A DNA stretch of 64,000 bases from Pogonophryne albipinna. Lineage: Eukaryota > Chordata > Actinopteri > Perciformes > Artedidraconidae. This document shows, in pieces, positions 32,601-42,479 of the stretch (position 1 is its first letter; the number at the start of each line of letters is the position of its first letter). The position numbers were made by a program, and so were the translations under genes. The notes under the pieces are model-generated. The model had not been told where the DNA came from, did no database searches, and worked only from the letters and a program-made list of their open reading frames with translations. Location: positions 33,950,808 to 34,014,807 of the forward strand of contig CM053249.1 in the NCBI GenBank assembly GCA_028583405.1, given 5' to 3'.

Positions 32601-35043
32601 CAAGCCCCCAGGAAGTGCGCCGGACTCAGATGAAAATATTCGTGCTGGCCAAACGGCGGTACTACACTTCCGTTTGGTTGCCAGGCCCGGAAACACTTTT
32701 TCCCATTGGGGAAAGAGTGGTCTGTAAATCGTTGGATAATTTTTTTTAAACTAAATAAACTACCCAGTATGAACACTTGTATAGCCCTTATTAAAAACAT
32801 TTGTTCCTCAAGTTTTAATAATGTGCTAATAACGTTATTCTGAGAGTTATTTCCCTCTGCATTATGAACGTGCATCTAACCCACGGGACCGCGCCGCCCG
32901 GCACGTTCATGTTACGTGTCCCGACCAATCAGAGCACACTGTGCTCACAGGAAGGGTGGGGGCTGGAGCTATCGGAGCCATAGATATATATAAACACTAG
33001 ATGACTCACCCGCGCTGCTGGCCAATGGAGACCGACGTTGCCACTTGGCCGCCATCTTGCCACAGGCAGTTCTCTCATTCATAACATTATGGTTTACTAT
33101 TTAAATAACCATAGCTTGCTCAATTTTCAACCAATTTTCAAACGGTTTGGTTTTTTATAAACATCAAAGATGTAGTTATGATACTGCATACTTATAATCA
33201 TGGACTTTCATATGAAAATAACATTAATCAGATAAAGCAATAGCTATACACACACACACAAGGTATTTATATTAAATATTTGCCGGTGTATATATTTCCA
33301 TTTATTTTATTATATTGTTAATATTTAAAATAAATTATAAATAAATTATAAAATTAAAATACAATTATATTTTATATATAAAAATCGGTCTCATGTTACT
33401 ACTCTGTAAGCCAATAGTTGTTAATTTAGCAATGCCTTAGCTTGAAGAACAGGGACACAACTAATGACAAGAGCATATGTTGGTATATTATTTAGATATT
33501 CACACCTTTATCAGAAGAACCAAACCAACATAAAATGTGCTCACAGACAGTCCAGTTCTGTCTCATTTATCACAATTATTTTTGACATGAGATCTTCATA
33601 TCATCCTAGTTTTGTATTTAGTTTCTAGATTTGTAAACAAATCCAGAACCTTTGAAATATGTTGTGGAAAAAAGACCAAGAATAATATAAACTGTACCAT
33701 GTGTCCTTTTGTGTCCTTCTGTAGTCCATTTGTGGTTTGTCTTGTCTCACCCAGGCTGATATATCACAAAATCCACTGTTTAAATTGTTCCCTATATTGC
33801 CCCTATGCCCCTGTAAGGTGTCCTTGGGTGTTATGAAAGGCGGCCCCCCAAAATAAATGTATTATTATTATTAAGAAGAACAACTTGGTGTGGTGTGGAG
33901 GGGATGTAGGAAGCAGGAGCAGGTGGGGAGAGATGGGGCTTCAAGGTTCAAGGTTATTTGTTTTAAATGTGTCTTGGAGATAAGGACCAGCTGCACACAA
34001 TAAAATACAGTATAACACAAAACCAATAAGACACACGGTGACACATGGCACACCAACAATCAATCATCGTCCAGCCTCAGCTTTGGTATTATTTATTATT
34101 ATCACATAGCCCCACTGATCCTGTGTAGCAGGACTTGTAATGTACATACATCCACTAAGTAATTAACGATTATCTTAATTTTAGTCAGAATATTGTCATA
34201 TCTTACAGGTGAAAGGTGATCCCACGGGTTCTTGTTTGCAGACAGCGGCGATTGGAGCATCCATAGGCTGCACAAAAGTCCGGCATAGTCAGGTACTTCT
34301 GTAAACACAAAGCCAGCAAATTCCTGTATCATAATGCAAGATGTTTTTAACAAGCCAAACCACTTGGAAGAAATCATGTGTAACTTAAGTTATGTTGAAA
34401 AGAAAGAGCAGTTCTGCCTCTCCCACTGGTGTAAAGTTGCTGGGTCAACTTTGTAATACTAGGTCTCACTCACAGCCTCTTGTTATTAGCCAGCTAATAA
34501 ATACAACCACATACACAAAGAACAGCTGCAATTTCAACATGTCCAAGCATCCTGTATCATAGCCATGCTAATAATGTTTATAATAAACCAAACCGTTTGT
34601 AAATCATTCAAGATTTCAGCGAGTTAAGAGTATTTTTGTGCAGATCACTCACCTTACAACAGCTACCATAACGCGAATCAGAGTAACTGTTGACTGTGGC
34701 AAGATGGCGGCCGGTCAGCTACGCTGGAAAATCTCCCATGAGCCATCAAGTGTTTATATATATCTATGATCGGAGCTACAACGAGCCGTTAAAGGCAGAG
34801 AGTGAAATTCAGTGAATACAATACACGTAGTTTACAGAGATGCTCTTTGAGAAACCAATGTGAGTTGCGTTTATCTTTACCCATGGATGCACAATAAGAA
34901 CGGACCCATATCGTCTTACTGCCACCCCACGGAGCTGTAGTAATGGATATATTGCACATGTTTGCTATAATTCATTATCATACTACATGGGCTGTATGAT
35001 TAAATCTTGTACCGTAAATGTTGTATTAAATAAAGTTAATATT
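32601..35043 (+). repeat. Repeat-family copy 2 (inverted relative to 47170-47685), split by an 8-bp-TSD element
   Basis: Outer parts 32601-32970 and 34777-35043 match 47170-47685 in reverse complement. Shared blocks include CCCCCAGGAAGTGCGCCGGA, TTTGGTTGCCAGGCCCGGAA, CCACGGGACCGCGCCGCCCG and GGACCCATATCGTCTTACTG. The two copies face each other across 12.1 kb that includes the SGNH/THAP gene pair. The 47-kb copy lacks about 200 bp around the insertion site used here. Confidence 0.8.
32979..34768. mobile_element. 1.79-kb TIR element with exact 8-bp target duplication
   Basis: The left end CATAGATATATATAAACACT is exactly complementary to the right end AGTGTTTATATATATCTATG. ATCGGAGC is repeated exactly at 32971-32978 and 34769-34776. 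The inner arms (about 33030-33075 and 34690-34740) are also inverted (GGCCGCCATCTTGCCACA facing TGTGGCAAGATGGCGGCC). The body is AT-rich with no transposase. An 8-bp duplication fits hAT or P-element groups. An L2-like 3' tail (CCTGTAAGGTGTCCTTGGGT ... ATTATTATTATT) lies inside at 33809-33872. Confidence 0.85.
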
Positions 35044-35061
35044 ACTTAATCAATCATTCTT

Positions 35062-35846
35062 TCATGCTAAATGAAGCTCTGTTGCTTGGATATCACTAGA
35101 TCCTGTTACAGCGTAATATAAGTACATAACGATTGATGTGTACATTAGCATAATGACTAGCTAGCCGCTAGCTGCTAACTGCCGCCTCGTTAATATCAAA
35201 TCCATCATAATAACAAATCATTACCATGCTGTCGTGAACGTGCGGTGCTGTTACGTGTACGCACATTGACGTGCTTGATGTGAACGAGCATTTTGGTTAA
35301 AGTTGCGCATGCGCTATGAGCGCACATACGGGTACTTCTCAGGCATGCCGGGTAATCTGTGACGTGTCACTCTCTCAAAAGTTGGGCCATTTTATCATCA
35401 TGCGCTAATCATGGATGTATAATAAGAACTGGATACAGCGTGGGAGGCGGGGCCTCATTAATTCCTATGAGAGTTGCTCATTAGCGCATGATGATAAAAT
35501 GGCCCAACTTTTGAGAGAGTGAAACGTCACAGATTACCCAGCATGCCTGAGAAGTACCCGTATGTGCGCTCATAGCGCATGCGCAACTTTAACCATGTCC
35601 CCAAAATGCTCGTTCACATCAAGCACGTCAATTTGCGTACACGTAACAGCACCGCGCGTTCATGACAGCATGGCACTGGATTGTTATATGATGGAGTTTG
35701 ATATTAACGAGGCGGCCGCGGCAGTTAGCAGCTAGCGGCTAGCTAGTAATTATGCTAATGCGCACATCAATCGTTATTTACTTTTATATTACGCTGATGT
35801 AACAGGATCTAGTGATATCCAAGCAACAGAGCTGAATTTAGCATGA
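35062..35846. repeat. 0.78-kb palindrome (arms about 350 bp, 70-bp spacer)
   Basis: Left arm 35062-35409 and right arm 35480-35846 are reverse complements with few mismatches and small indels. Paired blocks include TGAACGAGCATTTTGG, AAAGTTGCGCATGCGCTATG, GCACATACGGGTACTTCTCA, ACTCTCTCAAAAGTTGGGCC and ATCATCATGCGCTAAT. The spacer 35410-35479 (ATGGATGTATAATAAGAACT ... GAGAGTTGCTC) is the end sequence of the repeat family also at 7080-7165 and 47690-47762. No coding capacity. It may be two head-to-head copies of that family. Confidence 0.88.
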
Positions 35847-36837
35847 TACTTGTGTGGGTTGTACATGAAACCACTTGGTAATATATAAAGAAATATATGT
35901 ATTTTGAATTATGATCAATTGTGATTTAAATCTTCATCTAAAAAGTAAAGCTGATGATGGATTACTGTGGTGGAGTTAAAATAACAATAGCCTATTTCTT
36001 TTTGAAATGTGATGGAGTAAAAGGATAGTAACTGTGATTATTCATGTTAAGTACCCAACAAGTAACTAAAACGTATAATACTTGAAGGAAAGGTGTAAAA
36101 TGTTTCCATATACCAATATCACAGTACAACACCCCTTGTTGTTAAATACCAACCATGTATATATATATGCCACTAAAACTGTGTAATATAGCTGGCTGCT
36201 AAATCCTCCAAACTGTTACAGGATGTGTATTTTGTAAAATGTGTAACTTTTTTTATTATAATTTCTTGTTTTTAATCTTTAATACTTTTTTTTATACATA
36301 CTTTAATTAACATTAGGCTGTCTTAGGCTCTTTTCTGCTGTAACAATGTAAATGTATTCTGATTCTGATCTAATTGATATGTTTTTGTCAGTTTGTTTCC
36401 CTATATTGAGACACTTGTTTTGTTTAAGATTATTTCTCCTTTTTTTACAGACATCCCCAACCATAGTGGAATGCTGTTGTAAAGGATTGCATTGATCCGT
36501 GCATCAATACCTTCACCCAGCTTTGAGGCCTCCAATGAATGAAATCATCTTGTGGCTGGGAAAAATATGAACAAATAAATCTCACAAAGAGTGACTTTCT
36601 GGTGTAATCATTATAATGTCAAAGACAAGCACTTTCAGTAACAATATATAAAATCATTCAGCAGCAGAGGTTGGGGTGGAAACAGCATTTCTAACTAAGA
36701 TGATTACAATATTACAAGTTAAACATCAAGATGAACATACTATTATTAATTTAAAAAGTACATGGGAAACTTAAATATCCTGCAATAGGAATAAATGTGC
36801 CAAAATATTTCTAACATAAACATAAACTGAGGGCTTT
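35847..36837. other. Intergenic AT-rich stretch
   Basis: No gene recognised. A splice-acceptor-like TTTTTTTACAG ends at 36450, followed by about 110 bp and an AATAAA at 36572-36577. The intervening sequence has stops in all frames soon after, so I do not call an exon. Confidence 0.5.
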
Positions 36838-37281
36838 CTACCTGAGCCGCTGGGAGTAAAGGTCCTCCATGGATGGCAGCTCCGTCCTGGTGATGTTCTG
36901 TGCAGTTTTCACCACCCTCTGTAAAGCCTTACGATTAAGGGCGGTGCAGCCGTGTCCGTGATGGACCCCGAGGAACCTGAAGCTGCTGACTCTCTCCACC
37001 GTAGTCCCATTGATGGTGATGGGGGCGTGTCCCTCTCTTTGCTGCTTCCTGCAATCCACAATCAGCTCCTTGGTTTAGCTTACATTGAGATGGAGGTTGT
37101 TATCCTGGCACCAAGATGTCAGGTTTTCGACCTCCTCTCTGTACGCCGTCTCGTCGCCGTCTGTGATCTGGCCGATGACGGTCGTGTCGTCAGCACGTAG
37201 GCCCGTACCAGTGTCTTGAAGTGGCTGCGCTTCCTCCTGGGCCACATCCAAAATTGAGAAGAAAGAGACCAGACACACCAC
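36838..37281 (-). pseudogene. Non-LTR retrotransposon RT fragment, internally deleted
   Basis: Minus strand. From 37281: LRADDTTVIGQITDGDETAY, REEVENLTSWCQDNNLHLNV, then IVDCRKQQREGHAPITINGT, VERVSSFRFLGVHHGHG, then NRKALQRVVKTAQNITRTEL and PSMEDLYSQR. ADDT is the reverse-transcriptase catalytic box. The stretch normally separating FRFLGVH from DRKALQRV (about 45 residues) is missing. A stop near 37075 also breaks the frame. A dead fragment. Confidence 0.8.
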
Positions 37282-37300
37282 AGCTGGGTGAGGCTGGGGA

Positions 37301-37380
37301 AGATGAGTGAGGGAAAGACAGAAACAAAACAGGGGGACTAAGATGAGTGAGGGAAAGAGAGAAACAAGACAGGGGGACTA
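37301..37380. repeat. Two tandem 40-bp units
   Basis: AGATGAGTGAGGGAAAGACA / GAAACAAAACAGGGGGACTA is repeated immediately with two or three substitutions (37301-37340, 37341-37380). Confidence 0.95.
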
Positions 37381-37564
37381 AAGTTTAAGAGAGAGGAAGA
37401 ACACAGAATGTGAGTGAACAGTTTAATTCAATTACACATTTAAAAAAAATAGTGTGAGTAAGTGAAGACATCCTTACAAGGAGGACTGCCCTGTCAAATT
37501 TAAAAGTTATTTTTGTTAAATATACATATCCTGTTGAGGCTAGAATCCAAAATGCAGAACCACT

Positions 37565-38586
37565 TTAGATTGTAGCCTCAAGGGACTGTTTAAGGTTACT
37601 TAAAAACATATCATTTCCCAAATTGGTGAAATGAACTCCATCTCTTAGAAATATGCCAGGGCAGTCAAACTTAATGCAAGGATGCCTTACACTCTCTCCA
37701 CCCAAACCACTAACAAATGTACCCATCTCTCTGTTCACCCACATTCTGGCCTTGTTAAGCTTTCCCGGATTGGCTTTCCTCCAGTGACATCTCTCATTGA
37801 TAGAAGATAGAATTATCTTCATCTCTGAGAAGTTGTCACTGAGGGAAAGCAGGTCCTGCTTCATCGCTGTGACAAGCTCCACACCTTTGATGTTGCCAAG
37901 GTCGTTGCCGCCACAGTGTATGAGCAGGACATCCGGGACAGTTCTTCCTCTCAAGGACTGATAGAAAAAGGGAAGAAGGTTCCTCCACCTCAGACCACCC
38001 TTGCCAAACCACCACACACGGCAATTGAGACCCAGGTTGCTTCCCATGGTGTGTCTGGCTCTTTCTTCCCCACGTCGAACGTAGCTGCTCCCTATTATCC
38101 ACACATTGGGACCTAGATAGAATAAAATATATTGAAAAAGGAAAAAAAAGTGGTTAGTGGTGATCATCTTTTAGAAAAAGGCGAGTTGTCATATTGTTTT
38201 ACGAAGACTACACAAGTTTAATGTTTATATTATATTACATATAACTCTATAATTGTATATAGAATCATGATGAAACTTTATAAGGATTAAGATTATATAT
38301 TAATATTACATTAATTAATGCATGACTCATGACGATTGCATGCATTATTACGAAGCAGGATGTATTAAGTCACTGACTTTTTGTGATAAGGTCACAATCA
38401 ACTGATTTCACTTATCAGATGTAAAAATAAGGTACATATTAAATTAAAGGGTATGCAATCAACGAATTACGGAAACAAAATGAATACAAATGCTTTTAAG
38501 AACTATACAGCACCTTGTCCAAGTATGGCGGGCTGCCCACTCTCCTTCAGGATTGGATTGGATGTTGATCCGACTATTTCTGCCAT
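37565..38586 (-). CDS. SGNH-hydrolase-like protein, two coding exons, divergent to THAP transposase
   Basis: Coding exons 38586-38514 and 38112-37565 give 206 residues and a stop. The ATG at 38586 is the first base of its exon (acceptor TTTATAG). A donor AAG|GTGCTG follows at 38513, and the acceptor ATCTAG precedes 38112. The splice completes Gly, reading ILGQGPNVWIIGSSYVRRGE. SGNH signatures are present: block I GSSY (catalytic Ser kept, Asp of GDS replaced by Ser), block III HCGGNDLG, block V DGVH. GLRWRNLLPFFYQSLRGR and NPGKLNKARMWVNREM are typical of the fish transposon-associated SGNH group. Substrate unknown. There are no disabling mutations. Whether it belongs to the same element as the transposase is inference. 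Confidence 0.7.
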
Positions 38587-39048
38587 CTATAAATAAAGTA
38601 CAAATGATTAGCTCTTCACGCCTCTTTAAAAATAATATGTGTTCTTGAAGATTCTGTATGCATCGTCGTTTACAATGGTAGGGACATTGCATTGGACATT
38701 TGTTGTGACAAAGATATATCATTTTTAGTTTTTTCATCTCACATTTATAGATTTTAAATAATAAAAATATATAAAACTAATTATAAATTCAAAGTCTGGT
38801 TTCTAGAAAGTTAGCTAATGCATTCAGAGTTAACATTGCAGAACTGCTGGCATGCATACATTTCTAGCATTTTGGTTAACTATGAAAAGTATGGAAAACT
38901 AATGAGCAAACACCCAACATTAGCTTAGCCACAGTAGCGGTTGCTGTTGAGTAGTTTGGCTTATTTTACTATTTTATATGAGAACATGTTACATACATAC
39001 AGACATTAAGGAGGCAGGTTACAAAATCAATATGTTTCCGTCTCTTAC

Positions 39049-39266
39049 CTTTTGGAGCAAACTGTCAAAGTTGTTGATTTTAGTTGAAGTTAGCTTTGTC
39101 TTAGCCTCAGACAGTGAAGCGGCAGTGAACACTGAACGTGACCTCGTGTGAAGGGGGAGGGGCGCGGGGGATTTAGGTCTGGGCTGCGCTAAACTCAGCC
39201 TTTCTTTCCAACATCTCCTGTGTCGGCAATCCAAATCTCTTTGTCTTCGCAGCAAGATATTATAAA
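39049..39266. promoter_or_regulatory. Probable bidirectional promoter/5' exon between SGNH and THAP genes
   Basis: On the minus strand a strong donor (CAAAAG|GTAAGA, exon end 39049) would splice to the SGNH ATG exon at 38586. The upstream stretch to about 39255 is open but has no ATG, so it would be 5' UTR. On the plus strand the THAP start ATG is at 39267. The two transcription units therefore start within a couple of hundred bases of each other. The region is GC-richer than its surroundings (GGGGGAGGGGCGCGGGGGAT at about 39155-39174), as in CpG-type promoters. Start sites are not seen directly. Confidence 0.5.
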
Positions 39267-39427
39267 ATGCCTTCTTGTATTGCCTACAACTGTGTGAACC
39301 GAAGTGAGATTTCTATGTACAGGTATGTGAAAAAAAACATAATCACTTACAGTCTATAAATATATAAGATATTATTGTAAGTAGGCTAATGCTAGCAAGC
39401 TGAATAATATGCTAACAAATTGCTTAA

Positions 39428-41472
39428 CCTCTTAAGCCCTGAGCCTGTTTTTCAGGTTTCAGGCTCGAAAATGCCACTAACACAACAAAGACTATATCTT
39501 CACTTCTAAAAGGGGTAAATTAATAATCTTTTCTCTCAAAGCAAGGTTACATCTGTGAGTTGGATGTAGAAGTGTCAGAATCAATATAGATGTTTTTATT
39601 TTAAAGTAAATTCAGATGGAACATAGTAAAAACATGTAAATTCTAATGTCCGCCTAAAAAAAAAACATTACTTATAGTAAAAACCACCCTTGAATGATGG
39701 GTTAGTAGACTAAAAGCTTTAGGAATCCAAACTATAACATATAATAAGTACCCTGTATCAAGATTGATGCAAAACAAGTGAAATTTGACCTTTTTAGAGA
39801 GGTTTAGAAAAATAAAGTCCAGGCGGACTCACCTCTGGGTAATTTGGGAACCATCGGTTCCATTTGAACTTTTTCACTGTAAAAATCATTTTATTACTTT
39901 GAATTTTCACTATAGGTATTCATTCCATCCAAATACAACTGTTGTGAAAAAAATAAAAATAAAAATAAAATATAAGAACATACTCTGTTATCCTCTTAGG
40001 CAAGGCAAGGCAAGTTTATTTATATAGCACTTATAGGCCCCACGGACCGAAATCGCGTCATTTGCAGGAAACAACGTCTAACGAACCTTACTATTTAATA
40101 AACTATGAATATTTTATATCCATATAACGGGAAAAAACTCATTTAACTGATCTTTTTCATTTATTTTTTCAAAAAAACCACAATGCTAACAGTGAGCATC
40201 TGAATTAGCCCCGAGCGAAAAATGCTAACCTATTACTGCACCGAAAATCACTCCTAGCTCCCTTATTACTTATCCTAGCTCCCTTATTACTTATCCTAGC
40301 TGCACATCCAATACATCGTTTTTGATCGTAAAGACACAGAATCTAACGGTGCCCACCTCAACACTGAAAGATACAAACTTGCGACGTTATCAACAAAAAC
40401 GTACATCAAAACAAGTGGCGCTAGGTACTAGCATGCGCTAGGCTAATGGCTTACCTTCCTCTTTGCCTGGTCTAAACTGGTCTTCAATGGCATTAAAACG
40501 ATAAAAACGATGATGTAGTTAATCCATAGGTTAATATCCAATGTGGCTGTGTCCCCTTTGAAATGTTCTGATAATCTATAAGCAATAAAACTGCAATTCC
40601 GTTATCTGCTGTCCGCTCTCTCCTCCGTGTGTTCTGGGTTCTGCTGTAATGCCTGCTGTTACATAGTAAACAATAAATGAAGCCGCCTGCGTAAAGTACT
40701 TAAACTGGCTGGCATTCTTTATACTTTACGCAGGACCATATCTCTGGAACCCATTGGTCGATTCGTGTGATTTACACCTTTTTCTTAACCATCAGAACCA
40801 ATAGAATCGATGGGCAGTTCCCAAATCAACGTAAACATTACATAGCGGACGTAATAGAGAAGCGAACAAAGCATATCTGAAAGTGCACGTCTGGACGGCA
40901 ACATTTTAAACCCAGTATATTGCCATAAATATGATGAAGGATTATCAGTCAAAATTTCTACGTGACACAAAGACATTGGATTAACCTTGAGCGGCGTTTT
41001 TATTCCGGTGAACACAACTTTTGATCACAAATCAAAAAAGGTAAAACGAAATTATTGTAATATTTTTTAAACTGGATGTTGTTTACGTTCTCTTTTCTGG
41101 CTGATAGCTCCGCAATTCGGGGGCGTACAGTGATGATATTATATGTCTGGAATCTGTGGAGTCTCAGCTTTAAATCGTATATCTTGTTTGTGCAGTTACG
41201 ATAAGTAATAAGGGCATTTCTACCGTGAGTGCTGTGCAAAATCCGTTAGCATTAGTTAGCATTTTTTCGCTCCATGCTAATTCAAAGGCTTGGTATTACT
41301 CTTGTGTTTCTTTTAGCTAAAAATGGTTCACATTGTCAGTTAGCGGAGTTTCTTAGCGTTAAAAGGGTATGGAACATTAATAGTTTCATAAATGTTAAGA
41401 AGCCCTGAGACATAGTCTCGTAAAAAAACTGTGGGGGGGGGGTCCACTGGGGGGACCCTCGGGTTTAAGAGG
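39428..41472. mobile_element. piggyBac-like non-autonomous element in the transposase intron
   Basis: TTAA at 39424-39427 and 41473-41476 flanks termini CCTCTTAAGCCCTGAG and the complement of CTCGGGTTTAAGAGG, giving CCTCTTAA(G/A)CCC inverted repeats. TTAA target duplication and C-rich short TIRs are the piggyBac signature. The 2.0-kb interior is AT-rich, has a LINE/SINE-type tail (GGCAAGGCAAGTTTATTTAT at about 40000-40028) and encodes no transposase. Confidence 0.75.
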
Positions 41473-42059
41473 TTAACAATTGCTAATCTGTGATTACCAC
41501 TCTCTTCATACATCTATGGGTTAGATTTGAAAAATAATTATGAAAGAACAACATATAAGTAGTTGTTTTTGTGTTGAATAGTGAATTGTAATACCTAGTT
41601 AACCCTCCTGTTAAATGTATTAAATATCCCTTGGTCAATGTGACATAGTGCATGTTTACCTCGTTTACCTCCCAACAGACCGTGTGTGTGTTTGTGTGTG
41701 TGTGTGTGTACTTTACAGTATTTTTCCTAGATTTTCAAACTTAAAAAGGGGTCAATTTAACCCTGAATGTAATAGGAGGGATAATACATACAATTAAGAT
41801 GTGCATACCACTCAAGCTATGACATAAATATGGTTACAGTTTTCCACGCCATGACAAAGCAAGGATGTGTCAATGGGTCAAGAAGATCAATCGCAAGAAT
41901 TGGAAGCCAAACTCCAACTCCCGCATATGTGCTCTACATTTCACCGATGAGTGTTTTCACACATTCAGAAAACTGAAATCATCTGCTGTCCCGACTGTTT
42001 TTGCCTTCGCCTGCGTCCACACAACATCCAGGACACAGGTGGTGAGTATGGCCCCGAAG

Positions 42060-42479
42060 GTAAGTGACACTGTTTGCGTATCAGAGGTTAATGACAACAT
42101 TGTGATGGAGGAAGTGCACAATGACACACATTTGTTGTCAGATGTAATCTTTCATCACAATGATGATGAACATTGTGTTGAGGACACAAAGGTACAACAT
42201 TTTGAAGTGAGTGACAGCATTTCGGCCTCTGCTGACCACACTTACCATAAATTAAAGCACCGCACCACCAATGAGACTACAATACAGGAAGGTGCAAGTG
42301 TCAGAGAGTTATCGGACGATAATGACAACATGATGGAGGAGGTGCACGAGGAAACACATTTTGTGTCAGATGTAATCCTTCATCACAATGATGAGACACT
42401 GGAACCGTGTGTTGAGGATTCACATGCACAAAACACTGCAAATCACAACATGATTTCAACCACTGCTGACCACAGTTAA
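42060..42479 (+). repeat. Tandem duplication inside the THAP transposase linker
   Basis: Two copies of about 80 codons: NDNIVMEEVHNDTHLLSDVI ... ADHTYHKLKHR (about 42090-42262) and NDNMMEEVHEETHFVSDVIL ... ADHS-stop-FASPNKLKRKL (about 42321-42505). The linker between the THAP finger and the coiled coil is acidic. A strong splice donor motif (AAG|GTAAGTG) lies at 42058-42066, so part of it might be removed by splicing in some transcripts. Confidence 0.7.

Noticed and set aside
36451..36577. Terminal exon with poly(A) signal
   Set aside because: An acceptor-like tract and AATAAA are present but there is no open frame or upstream gene to join.
39049..39255. Exon 1 of the SGNH gene as coding (69 open codons)
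   Set aside because: No ATG in that frame upstream or within; the first codon is TTG, so translation more likely begins at the exon 2 ATG at 38586.
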